A stretch of DNA of 39,402 bases from Solibacillus sp. FSL R7-0668 (GCF_038006205.1 NZ_JBBOUU010000004.1:1-39402); one strand, 5' to 3'. Shown: positions 16,724 to 22,757, counted from the first letter of the stretch. The notes: generated by a model from the letters alone, not told the origin. Made by a program: numbers and translations.

Positions 16724-18511
16724 TTGTTTTATGTCACTAGTTTAGATGGCTCACAAGTTGAGCCTCTAATAAATATAGCTCCCGATTTTAAAATGGAACA
16801 ATCAGTAGACGGCACTTTTTTAGTGTCGTTTTCTTGTTTTCCGTCAGAAAATAATGCCGGGTATGATTTGTTGCGGTCAAAATCCACCGTCACGATAGAC
16901 GGGTACGACTTTATCGTCGAGCAATTTGATGACAAATTTAGCAAATCCGTAACAGCAATCAGTTCATTTTTTAAGCACAGCAAGACGCGCAAGGACACTA
17001 TTTTCAGTGGCTCTCATACACTCGCTAATCATTTAGCATTTGCATTAACAGGTATAGGGTGGACTTATACAGTAGATGCAGGTATTGCCAACCTTACAAA
17101 CTACATTAATAAATTTGGCGACGATAACGTCATATCGCTAGTTGGTAAAATATGTAAGTATCATCAATGTGAGTACATTATTTTACCTAACAACCGATTG
17201 CATTTTACCAAACAAATCGGCGGAGATTACGACTATCAGTATCGTTACAAGCACAATGTTAGCGATGTTGTGTTGAAAGAGGACACGAGCAATTTAGCGA
17301 CGGTTATTAAAGGGTACGGTAAGGATGGTTTATCTGTTTCTTATCGTTCACCAAACATTGCGGTTTTTGGGGAGCTCGAAGCTGACCCCATCCGTGATGA
17401 TCGTTTTACAAATCCAACCGCATTAACTAATTACATTAAAGCGAGTTTGCAAGACGAGCCGGAGCTGGCGATCGAGAGTAAAATCCCCGAATTGACCTCA
17501 CGCGAAACAGGGGAGCGTATTTGGCTTATCTATGAACCGTTAAAAATCAGTATGCAAACACGCATATTAAAGCAGATTAAAACACTTGTAAACGGTAAAT
17601 TAACCACGTCTAGCGTGGTATTTGGTAATACATTAATCAAATCATCAATCGATATTTTAGTAGAGCAGCAGGAGCAAATTGATGATAACAAAGACCAAAT
17701 CGATGAAACAAATGATAATTTGGACGAGGCTAAAAAGGAGTATACAAGCAAATTTGAGCAGACGGATGACCGCATAACCCTTGAGGTAGATCAGTTAGAT
17801 AAATCTATCGCAGCTATCGATTTAAAAGCGGATAACATTAATTTATCAGTCAACAACCGTATTACACAAGAAATGGCACAGATTAATATTAAAGCGGATA
17901 ACATTAATGCATCGGTCAACAACCGTATTACAAACGAAGTAGCAGCCATGGATATACGAGCTGATCAAATTGAGTTGTCTGTAAATAATTTAGCTACTAA
18001 TACAAATTCATCAATTACGCAACTATCCAATAATATCAACTTAAAAATTGATAAAGGCGGGGCAATTACAGATATTAACCTATCACCTGGCATAGCTACA
18101 ATTAATGCTGATAAAATCAATTTAAATGGTGCTGTAATGGTCAATGGTAGTATTAGTGGTACGACCGACATTAACATTAATCGTGATATTTATGTAGGTA
18201 ATAACATTTATCTTGCGCCAAACGGCGGTGGTCAAAAGAGTATTATATTTGATGGGGTATCTCGTATCGTTGGTGATTGGTCTAGACTTACACTTAGCGC
18301 TCCTGATATACGACTGGATAGTAACGTTACGCTTGGTGGTAGTGGTTCAACGGTTAATATTGGGGGTAATGTTAACTTTGCTTATGCCAATAGTATCACT
18401 GGTGTTGTTAAAGCAAACTCCAATGGCATCGGCATATCGACAGACGGGACGTATCTTTATGTGCAAGTAAACGGCGCTACAAGAAACAAAGTAAAATTAG
18501 AGGCTGCATAA
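16724..18511 (+). CDS. Tail-associated protein (Tal, prophage endopeptidase tail family)
   Basis: A 595-residue tail tip protein. The N-terminal 320 residues have the gp27-like/Prophage_tail hub fold pattern (KMEQSVDGTFLVSFSCFPSE, then HTLANHLAFALTGIGWTY, then DDNVISLVGKICKYHQCEY). A coiled-coil region follows (about 325-450) with the repeat ADNINxSVNNRIT, then a beta-rich C-terminus (about 450-595) rich in Asn/Gly repeats, like a beta-helical shaft. The start is TTG at 16724 with GAAGGTGAT. The group often includes a peptidase, but no catalytic motif is evident here. Confidence 0.85.
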   Translation: MFYVTSLDGSQVEPLINIAPDFKMEQSVDGTFLVSFSCFPSENNAGYDLLRSKSTVTIDGYDFIVEQFDDKFSKSVTAISSFFKHSKTRKDTIFSGSHTLANHLAFALTGIGWTYTVDAGIANLTNYINKFGDDNVISLVGKICKYHQCEYIILPNNRLHFTKQIGGDYDYQYRYKHNVSDVVLKEDTSNLATVIKGYGKDGLSVSYRSPNIAVFGELEADPIRDDRFTNPTALTNYIKASLQDEPELAIESKIPELTSRETGERIWLIYEPLKISMQTRILKQIKTLVNGKLTTSSVVFGNTLIKSSIDILVEQQEQIDDNKDQIDETNDNLDEAKKEYTSKFEQTDDRITLEVDQLDKSIAAIDLKADNINLSVNNRITQEMAQINIKADNINASVNNRITNEVAAMDIRADQIELSVNNLATNTNSSITQLSNNINLKIDKGGAITDINLSPGIATINADKINLNGAVMVNGSISGTTDININRDIYVGNNIYLAPNGGGQKSIIFDGVSRIVGDWSRLTLSAPDIRLDSNVTLGGSGSTVNIGGNVNFAYANSITGVVKANSNGIGISTDGTYLYVQVNGATRNKVKLEAA

Positions 18512-18525
18512 AAGGAGAAATGAAA

Positions 18526-18906
18526 ATGGAACAAAAATTTCTAGTATCATTAATGGATGGAATAAAGTTTTGGACAACTGATGTAAATTTATCAACGCTA
18601 AGTGGGGTTATGAATCAAAACAATATTTTCGCTGTAAAAATTGGGAATAAAAGCTTTCAAAAACACACTATTGGTTTTATAGCAAAAGCCGAAGCTATCG
18701 AAGAAGGTGATAATAATGTTGTTATGAAATTGAACAACGAATTATTATACACAATGGTTGATGATACAGATAAAGCAATCACCGATTTAACAGATAAGCT
18801 AAATAAAAAAGATTATGTATTACTCAATGATTCGATTTTATTTAATCGTGGTTTATTCCAATACGCAGAGCCTTGCGATAACAAAGAAACGCAGTCAATC
18901 GGCTAG
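18526..18906 (+). CDS. Unknown protein between Tal and holin
   Basis: A 126-residue protein (MEQKFLVSLMDGIKFWTTDV...) of mixed composition without membrane segment or recognisable motif. The start ATG at 18526 is 8 nt from AAGGAG; the ATG at 18520 is too close to it. The location suggests a tail tip or lysis accessory protein. No family recognised. Confidence 0.6.
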   Translation: MEQKFLVSLMDGIKFWTTDVNLSTLSGVMNQNNIFAVKIGNKSFQKHTIGFIAKAEAIEEGDNNVVMKLNNELLYTMVDDTDKAITDLTDKLNKKDYVLLNDSILFNRGLFQYAEPCDNKETQSIG

Positions 18907-19070
18907 CGTTATTTTTTATCTTTTTAGGTATCGTGAACGCAATCGAGACATACAACTACCCACAAAGTAGTTTCTCGATGCGTCTCACAGAGCGCGTATT
19001 TTACATTTACACACAGACAGAGAAACGCGCTGTACCGAGCAGTGCTATTTTTTATGTAGAGGTGAGGGCA
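18907..19070 (+). promoter_or_regulatory. Structured leader upstream of the holin gene
   Basis: A 164-bp gap before the holin holds a T-rich tract and two hairpins. The first has a 10-bp stem with one bulge (18938-18948 with 18973-18982) enclosing ACTAC/GTAGT (18955-18959 with 18967-18971). The second pairs AGCGCGT (18991-18997) with ACGCGCT (19025-19031). The frame is open in phase with the holin but has no ribosome site, so it is taken as an untranslated leader. It may delay or tune lysis. Confidence 0.45.
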
Positions 19071-19502
19071 ATGGAAAGTAAATTAGCATTAATCAGTGGA
19101 GTAATAGGGGCAATTATATCGTATATGTTTGATCTAATGGGGGTAGCGGTGTCTATCCTCATTTTATTTATGCTTGTGGATTACATCACAGGCTTAGTCG
19201 CAGCTGGCATCAATCGAGAGCTTAATAGCCGTATTGGGCTGCACGGCTTTGCACGTAAATTATATATACTAGTTTTAATCGGGATGGTATATGCGCTTGA
19301 GTTTGCAGCATTACACTATACAGAGTTTGATATTTTTGGCGGTGCAATTGGTGACGGCGCTGCATGGGCATACATTGCAATTGAGTTTATTTCAATCACA
19401 GAGAATGGCGTTAAAATGGGTGCGCCAATGCCGCCATTTGTTAAAAATCTATTAAAAATCATTAAGGATAAAACAGGATTAAATGAGGAGGGTGCAAATT
19501 GA
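19071..19502 (+). CDS. Holin (phage holin 4 type)
   Basis: A 143-residue membrane protein with three hydrophobic segments (about 5-20, 22-47 and 67-85). DYITGLVAAG after the second segment and the C-terminal EFISITENGVKMGAPMPPFVKNLLKIIKDK match the phi29-unrelated holin 4 (TcdE/Cph1-like) family. It forms membrane lesions that release the endolysin. The start ATG at 19071 has GAGGTGAGGG upstream. Its TGA overlaps the TTG start of the endolysin, so holin and lysin are coupled. Confidence 0.88.
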   Translation: MESKLALISGVIGAIISYMFDLMGVAVSILILFMLVDYITGLVAAGINRELNSRIGLHGFARKLYILVLIGMVYALEFAALHYTEFDIFGGAIGDGAAWAYIAIEFISITENGVKMGAPMPPFVKNLLKIIKDKTGLNEEGAN

Positions 19503-20173
19503 GTTACACATTCAAACGAGTTTTGTTGCCTGCTAACAAGCACAAAATTAAATGTCCATACGCAATGACACCGCAATATATTACGGTCCACAATACGGCG
19601 AATGATGCTTCTGCTGCTAACGAGGCTGCATATCATAATCGCAATGACAACCAGGTATCGTATCATGTGGCTATTGATGACAAAGAGGCTATTCAGTGTA
19701 TCCCATTTGACCGTAATGCCTGGCATTGTGGCGATGGACAAGGTGATGGCAACCGCAAATCAATTGGTATCGAAATTTGCTACAGTAAAAGTGGTGGAAG
19801 TCGGTACGTAGCGGCGGAAGAAAATGCGGTGCAATATATCGCTAAATTACTTCATCAATATGGATGGGGTATTGATCGCGTAAAGCAGCATTATGAATGG
19901 AGCAAGAAAAATTGCCCTCACCGTATTCGAGATGAGAAACGATGGGGTTCATTTAAACAACGAATACAAGATGCTTTGAATAAATTAAAAAGTGATAAGG
20001 AGGAAACACCAATGGCAAAAGAAGCTTACGAAAAAGATGCAGCACCAGCAGCGTGGGCAAAGGAAGCGGTTGAATGGGCAAAAGCGAATGGCGTATCGGA
20101 TGGTACGTATTTAAAGCGCCCAGCTACTCGTGAGGAAGTTATTGTGATGATTCATAATATGGTTAATAGATAA
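19499..20173 (+). CDS. Endolysin: N-acetylmuramoyl-L-alanine amidase with SLH-like C-terminus
   Basis: A 224-residue lysin. The catalytic Amidase_2 domain (about 20-160) has the zinc ligands H31 (TVHNT), H131 (QHYEWS) and C139 (KKNCPHRI) and cleaves the bond between muramic acid and L-alanine. After a linker the C-terminus (about 180-224, AAWAKEAVEWAKANGVSDG, then RPATREEVIVMIHNM) is a single SLH-like wall-binding unit. An internal AAGGAGG (19997-20003) lies 8 nt before the in-frame ATG 20012 (Met172), so a separate 53-residue binding subunit is likely made. The start TTG overlaps the holin stop. Confidence 0.92.
   Translation: MSYTFKRVLLPANKHKIKCPYAMTPQYITVHNTANDASAANEAAYHNRNDNQVSYHVAIDDKEAIQCIPFDRNAWHCGDGQGDGNRKSIGIEICYSKSGGSRYVAAEENAVQYIAKLLHQYGWGIDRVKQHYEWSKKNCPHRIRDEKRWGSFKQRIQDALNKLKSDKEETPMAKEAYEKDAAPAAWAKEAVEWAKANGVSDGTYLKRPATREEVIVMIHNMVNR
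20012..20173 (+). CDS. Internal in-frame start: wall-binding subunit of the endolysin
   Basis: The ATG at 20012 is in frame with the amidase gene and preceded at 8 nt by a perfect AAGGAGG, better than the site of the full-length protein. Translation from here gives a 53-residue SLH-like polypeptide that could assemble with full-length enzyme, as is known for some endolysins with internal translation starts. Confidence 0.55.
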   Translation: MAKEAYEKDAAPAAWAKEAVEWAKANGVSDGTYLKRPATREEVIVMIHNMVNR

Positions 20174-20188
20174 AGTTTCAAATTTAAA

Positions 20189-20230
20189 GCCCGTCATTAC
20201 TGTTTAATCGCAGTAGTGGCGGGCTTTTTT
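20189..20230 (+). terminator. Strong terminator after the lysis genes
   Basis: A 14-bp stem with two G-U pairs (20189-20202 with 20211-20224), an 8-nt loop and TTTTTT. It ends the late operon. Confidence 0.92.
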
Positions 20231-20271
20231 GCGTTTACATAAAAATAATTAAAAATATTTTATCAAACCTC

Positions 20272-20328
20272 TTTACATTAACCGTTGGCGGTTATATAAT
20301 AAAGTTATCAAGTAACCGCTAACGGTTA
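20272..20328 (+). promoter_or_regulatory. Promoter with two 16-bp palindromic operators
   Basis: A -35 TTTACA (20272-20277) and a perfect -10 TATAAT (20295-20300) are 17 bp apart. The palindrome TAACCGTTGGCGGTTA (20279-20294) fills the spacer exactly. A second copy, TAACCGCTAACGGTTA (20313-20328), lies just after the predicted start site, 34 bp centre to centre. The half-site TAACCG is perfect in all four arms. A dimeric regulator bound here would block the promoter; the HTH protein encoded at 20879 is the natural candidate. Confidence 0.85.
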
Positions 20329-20351
20329 TAAAATAAAAGGGGCGATTGAAA

Positions 20352-20867
20352 ATGATGAAGGAAATTATGAAACGTGCTTGGACGTTGGCTAAACAAGGGG
20401 TAAAAAAATTCGGCGGTAAAGTACGCGAATACTTAGCTTCATCTCTTTCAATCGCATGGGAGGAGAGCAAAGCAATGGTAAATACAATCGTAAAATCATG
20501 GACAACATCAAAAGGCGCTCAAGTTGAAATGACTTATTCTACGTCTCGCGCAGTACAAACTCGCAACGCAATGGACGATTTAGTAGAAACAATCGAAAAC
20601 GGTTTAAAAATCGAATCAGTAGTACTTAACGGCGAATCAGTTAACACTTGGAACACAAATCGTAAATACAAAGAACACAAATTAAGCATGGGTGTAGTCG
20701 AGTTTAAGGGAAAAAAATGCAAAATTGAAATCGAAATGCCTGAAGCAATTTCTCTTGAAGTTTTTGGTCCGTTAGAAAAGACTGTGGTGCCAGCGAAAAA
20801 AGAAGAAACATTACGTTGCAAACACTGTGGAGAATTTTGCTACGGTGATTGCCAAGCGAACAAATAG
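20352..20867 (+). CDS. Moron protein with KFGGK helix motif and C-terminal zinc knuckle
   Basis: A 171-residue protein. The N-terminal 37 residues (IMKRAWTLAKQGVKKFGGK followed by VREYLASSLSIAWEESK) match a short helical motif that recurs at the start of unrelated phage and plasmid proteins. The middle is mixed alpha/beta; the C-terminus has CKHCGEFCYGDC (about 155-166), a zinc-knuckle-like Cys cluster. The start is the ATG at 20352 behind AAGGGG. It is the first gene of a two-gene operon with its own operator-promoter and terminator after the lysis module, the usual site of lysogenic-conversion or anti-defence genes. Function unknown. Confidence 0.7.
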   Translation: MMKEIMKRAWTLAKQGVKKFGGKVREYLASSLSIAWEESKAMVNTIVKSWTTSKGAQVEMTYSTSRAVQTRNAMDDLVETIENGLKIESVVLNGESVNTWNTNRKYKEHKLSMGVVEFKGKKCKIEIEMPEAISLEVFGPLEKTVVPAKKEETLRCKHCGEFCYGDCQANK

Positions 20868-20878
20868 GAGGAAAATTA

Positions 20879-21379
20879 ATGTTAACTACATCAGAAAAAA
20901 TTCAAAAATTAATAGAGTGGGGTGCGGTGGCTCACCGCATCTCTAAAATAACAGGTATACCTAACAATACAGTTGTACGTATTTGGTCAGGCGAAGCAAA
21001 AATTGAAGCAATCCAACTTAAGACAGCTGAAAAACTAGCATGGTATTACGACATGGTCGAGCGCAATCTATCAGAGGCTATTGCTTTGGTGGATATGCTA
21101 ATCTTTAAACTAGACAATGATCGCCAGCGCTTACAGGGCAATTATAATCTGTACCAAAAATTAAAACGCGAGCCTTTTAAAGTGTTTGAGCAGCTACACA
21201 AAGTTGCACTAGAGCCGCAATACTCACATAAATTAAATGATGTTATGTATTATATGGATGAAATCGGTGAACGTATAGCAACTATTGATGTGGATATTGC
21301 ATATAACGTTACCTTATCGGATATGTACACTTATTACATGAGCGTACAGCGCAACAAATTCGCTAAACAAGCCGAGTAA
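20879..21379 (+). CDS. HTH protein, likely autoregulator of the moron operon
   Basis: A 166-residue protein. The N-terminus (about 10-50, VAHRISKITGIPNNTVVRI, then AIQLKTAEKLAWYYD) has the layout of a Cro/C1-like helix-turn-helix; the rest (60-166) is helical and probably dimerises. AGGAGG lies 7 nt before the ATG at 20879. A DNA-binding protein as second gene of an operon whose promoter holds a palindrome suggests negative autoregulation, as done by Aca proteins in anti-CRISPR operons. It is longer than typical Aca proteins, so the role is inference. Confidence 0.65.
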   Translation: MLTTSEKIQKLIEWGAVAHRISKITGIPNNTVVRIWSGEAKIEAIQLKTAEKLAWYYDMVERNLSEAIALVDMLIFKLDNDRQRLQGNYNLYQKLKREPFKVFEQLHKVALEPQYSHKLNDVMYYMDEIGERIATIDVDIAYNVTLSDMYTYYMSVQRNKFAKQAE

Positions 21380-21380
21380 A

Positions 21381-21424
21381 ACACAAAAACCCACCAAGTT
21401 AAATACCTGGTGGGCCTTTTGTGT
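21381..21424. terminator. Bidirectional terminator
   Basis: CCCACCA (21390-21396) pairs with TGGTGGG (21408-21414) and the flanks ACACAAAA and TTTTGTGT extend the symmetry. On the plus strand it ends the moron operon; on the minus strand (TTTTTGTG) it ends the leftward repeat-like RNA. Confidence 0.8.
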
Positions 21425-21477
21425 AGTCATGCAATTACGCATACTCTATAATATATTTCAATCCACGCTCTCGCGAC
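21385..21477 (-). ncRNA. Leftward short RNA with type I-C CRISPR-repeat-like 5' end
   Basis: Predicted transcript of about 93 nt. The promoter is TTGCTG (21507-21512), 17 bp, TATATT (21484-21489, minus strand), placing the start at or next to 21477. The first 23 nt (21477 down to 21455) begin GTCGC, form a short hairpin CGC-GAGA-GCG with a GNRA loop, and end GTGGATTGAAAT, exactly the 3' tag of type I-C CRISPR repeats. About nine central bases of a full 32-nt repeat are missing. A spacer-like 38 nt follows before the terminator stem (21414-21390). Confidence 0.6.
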
Positions 21478-21483
21478 ACATTT

Positions 21484-21531
21484 AATATATCACACAAAAA
21501 TAGTGGCAGCAATATGGTAATTTGGTATAAT
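21484..21531. promoter_or_regulatory. Back-to-back promoters with overlapping -35 boxes
   Basis: Plus strand: -35 GTGGCA (21503-21508), 17 bp, extended -10 TGGTATAAT with TATAAT at 21526-21531. Minus strand: -35 TTGCTG (21507-21512), 17 bp, -10 TATATT (21484-21489). The two -35 boxes share 21507-21508, so one polymerase at a time can bind. Each promoter fires directly into a repeat-like RNA. Confidence 0.7.
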
Positions 21532-21537
21532 GTAATC

Positions 21538-21626
21538 GTTAATGTCATTCTCAACAGTGGGGATGTGGATTGAAAAACCGTTTTTATTATGTACGAAAAA
21601 GTCACTCATCATTGGGTGGCTTTTTT
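21538..21626 (+). ncRNA. Rightward short RNA: solitary type I-C CRISPR-repeat mimic
   Basis: Predicted transcript of about 89 nt. Six bases after the expected start begins a 33-nt element (21544-21576): GT, then CATTCTC (21546-21552) pairing with GGGGATG (21559-21565) over a 6-nt loop, then the tag TGGATTGAAAA. Start, stem position, loop size and tag match type I-C CRISPR repeats (GTC, 6-7 bp stem, GTGGATTGAAAT/C). A 24-nt A/T-rich spacer-like stretch follows (21577-21600), then a terminator hairpin (21601-21620) that itself begins GTCACTC and contains GGGTGG. No second spacer and no cas genes are present. Confidence 0.65.
21601..21626 (+). terminator. Terminator of the rightward repeat-like RNA
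   Basis: An 8-bp stem with G-U pairs (21601-21608 with 21613-21620), 4-nt loop TCAT, followed by TTTTTT. It starts with GTCACTC and resembles the stem part of a type I-C repeat. Confidence 0.8.
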
Positions 21627-21729
21627 ATTTTGTCGAATTGTCGAATACATGCCCAAATAGACAGTTTCGCACATTCTATTTACATGTGAAGTTAATTATT
21701 GTAATTTAATGTTAACAGGAGGTGGAAAT

Positions 21730-22038
21730 ATGATTAAAATTGAAACGGAAAAATGGGTACTTGGTGATGAAGTAGAATTTGAAGCTGTTACATTGGATTC
21801 GGATGTTAATGGCACCACACTCATTAACATCAGTCTCGATAAAAGTAATTATGACGTGTGCATTGTATACGCGCATATTGATTTTGACGGTATAACAGAC
21901 TTCACGAAATTCAGAGAAGCCATCGAAAATAGTGCCATCGTTGAAGCGTTTCCGAATTTAGAGCTGGCGAAAGAATTTTATGATCAAATAAAAAATCCTT
22001 TGAAATTATCTGAGTTTGTCAGAGGGAGAATGAATTAA
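21730..22038 (+). CDS. Small acidic accessory protein
   Basis: A 102-residue acidic protein (IKIETEKWVLGDEVEFEAV..., C-terminus NPLKLSEFVRGRMN) with a perfect AGGAGGTGG ribosome site. It has no membrane segment or Cys motif. It lies between two accessory transcription units and has its own downstream terminator. No family recognised. Small size, acidity and place beside the repeat-like RNAs make an anti-defence role conceivable but unproven. Confidence 0.6.
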   Translation: MIKIETEKWVLGDEVEFEAVTLDSDVNGTTLINISLDKSNYDVCIVYAHIDFDGITDFTKFREAIENSAIVEAFPNLELAKEFYDQIKNPLKLSEFVRGRMN

Positions 22039-22072
22039 GGGGAATAGTCATCGTGTATAGTCAGAATTAAAG

Positions 22073-22107
22073 CCTTCCACTATTAAAATTGGTGGAAGGT
22101 TTATTTT
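22073..22107 (+). terminator. Terminator between convergent genes
   Basis: CCTTCCAC (22073-22080) pairs with GTGGAAGG (22092-22099), 11-nt loop, followed by TTTATTTT. It serves the rightward gene, and the hairpin may also slow the convergent leftward transcript. Confidence 0.85.
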
Positions 22108-22118
22108 GTTTTAAGCAA

Positions 22119-22325
22119 TTAAATTTCCATATCATCTTTTACAAAGCTAATTTTCAACTCGTAGCCAGTAGCTTCCGCGATCTTAATCAAATCTTGCACG
22201 CTGTATGATTCGTTTTTCATTTTAGTCGACAAATTCCCCTGTGACATTCCGATTTTTTCAGCGAGTTGTGTAGCTGTCATATCCTTTTCTACGAGCATTT
22301 TCTTAATTTCCTTTGTTAACTCCAC
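22119..22325 (-). CDS. Cro/C1-type HTH repressor
   Basis: A 68-residue XRE protein consisting of little more than the DNA-binding domain: VEKDMTATQLAEKIGMSQGN followed by LSTKMKNESYSVQDLIKIAEATGYELKI. The start is the GTG at 22325, 9 nt from AAGGGG; an upstream TTG touches the ribosome site. It faces a divergent rightward gene across a 127-bp AT-rich region with an 18-bp inverted repeat, so it probably represses both. It is distinct from the main immunity repressor at 27514. Confidence 0.8.
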   Translation of the reverse strand: MELTKEIKKMLVEKDMTATQLAEKIGMSQGNLSTKMKNESYSVQDLIKIAEATGYELKISFVKDDMEI

Positions 22326-22347
22326 TATTATCAACCCCTTTTATTAG

Positions 22348-22433
22348 ATATTAATATAATTTATTTGTTTAATCAATATTTTATTTGACATATCTATATA
22401 AAAGATATATTATTAATTTAACAAATAAATTAT
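22348..22433. promoter_or_regulatory. Divergent promoters with long inverted repeat
   Basis: Plus strand: TTGACA (22385-22390), 17 bp, TATTAT (22408-22413). Minus strand: TTGATT (22371-22376), 17 bp, TAATAT (22348-22353). Arms of an 18-bp inverted repeat (17 of 18 matching) lie at 22356-22373, inside the leftward promoter, and 22416-22433, over the rightward start site. This is the expected binding pair for the small XRE repressor. Confidence 0.75.
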
Positions 22434-22452
22434 TTAATTGGAGGAAATAAAA

Positions 22453-22686
22453 ATGATTAAATTTTACATCGATGAAGAGTATGGAATTGAAATGGGTGGC
22501 ATGTTTTTACAAGGTGACAGAGTACTATATGTGGATAGCGAAGAAGAAGCAAGAAACTTAAATGATCGTTTCAATAATAAAGAATACCCATGTGCTTTCA
22601 ACGACCTTCCTGACTGGGGAATTCACCAATTAACACCTTTACAACTTGAAACATTCTTAAAAGAAAAAACTTTATACAAACTTTAA
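22453..22686 (+). CDS. Small acidic protein divergent from XRE repressor
   Basis: A 77-residue protein (MIKFYIDEEYGIEMGGMFLQGD..., C-terminus LQLETFLKEKTLYKL), no known motif. GGAGG lies before the ATG at 22453. It is expressed from a near-consensus promoter with an operator at its start site, so it is tightly controlled by the divergent repressor. A toxin or antirepressor role fits the gene pair but has no sequence support. Confidence 0.65.
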   Translation: MIKFYIDEEYGIEMGGMFLQGDRVLYVDSEEEARNLNDRFNNKEYPCAFNDLPDWGIHQLTPLQLETFLKEKTLYKL

Positions 22687-22738
22687 AAACTGAACAGCTG
22701 GTATTAAACCAGTTTAGTGCCGGCGATTGAGTTTTTAA
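22683..22738 (+). other. Folded intergenic segment before the 22758 gene
   Basis: AAAAACT near 22683 can pair with AGTTTTT near 22730, and CTGGT with ACCAG inside, giving a branched hairpin around a GCCGGC element. It lies between the acidic-protein gene and a small basic gene. It could be an attenuator; there is no proof. Confidence 0.3.
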
Positions 22739-22757
22739 ATACAGAAAGGAGAATTCC

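Noticed and set aside
18933-19070. N-terminal extension of the holin frame
   Set aside because: No ribosome site at the GTG; the region is better explained as a folded leader, and the ATG at 19071 gives a normal holin.
21455-21576. A true CRISPR array
   Set aside because: The two repeat-like elements are inverted, not direct, differ in length, and no cas genes or further units are present.
21563-21709. A 48-codon open frame (MWIEKPFLLCTKKSLIIGWL...) across the repeat-like RNA
   Set aside because: The ribosome-like GTGGGG touches the ATG, the frame runs through the repeat tag and the terminator, and no other coding sign is present.
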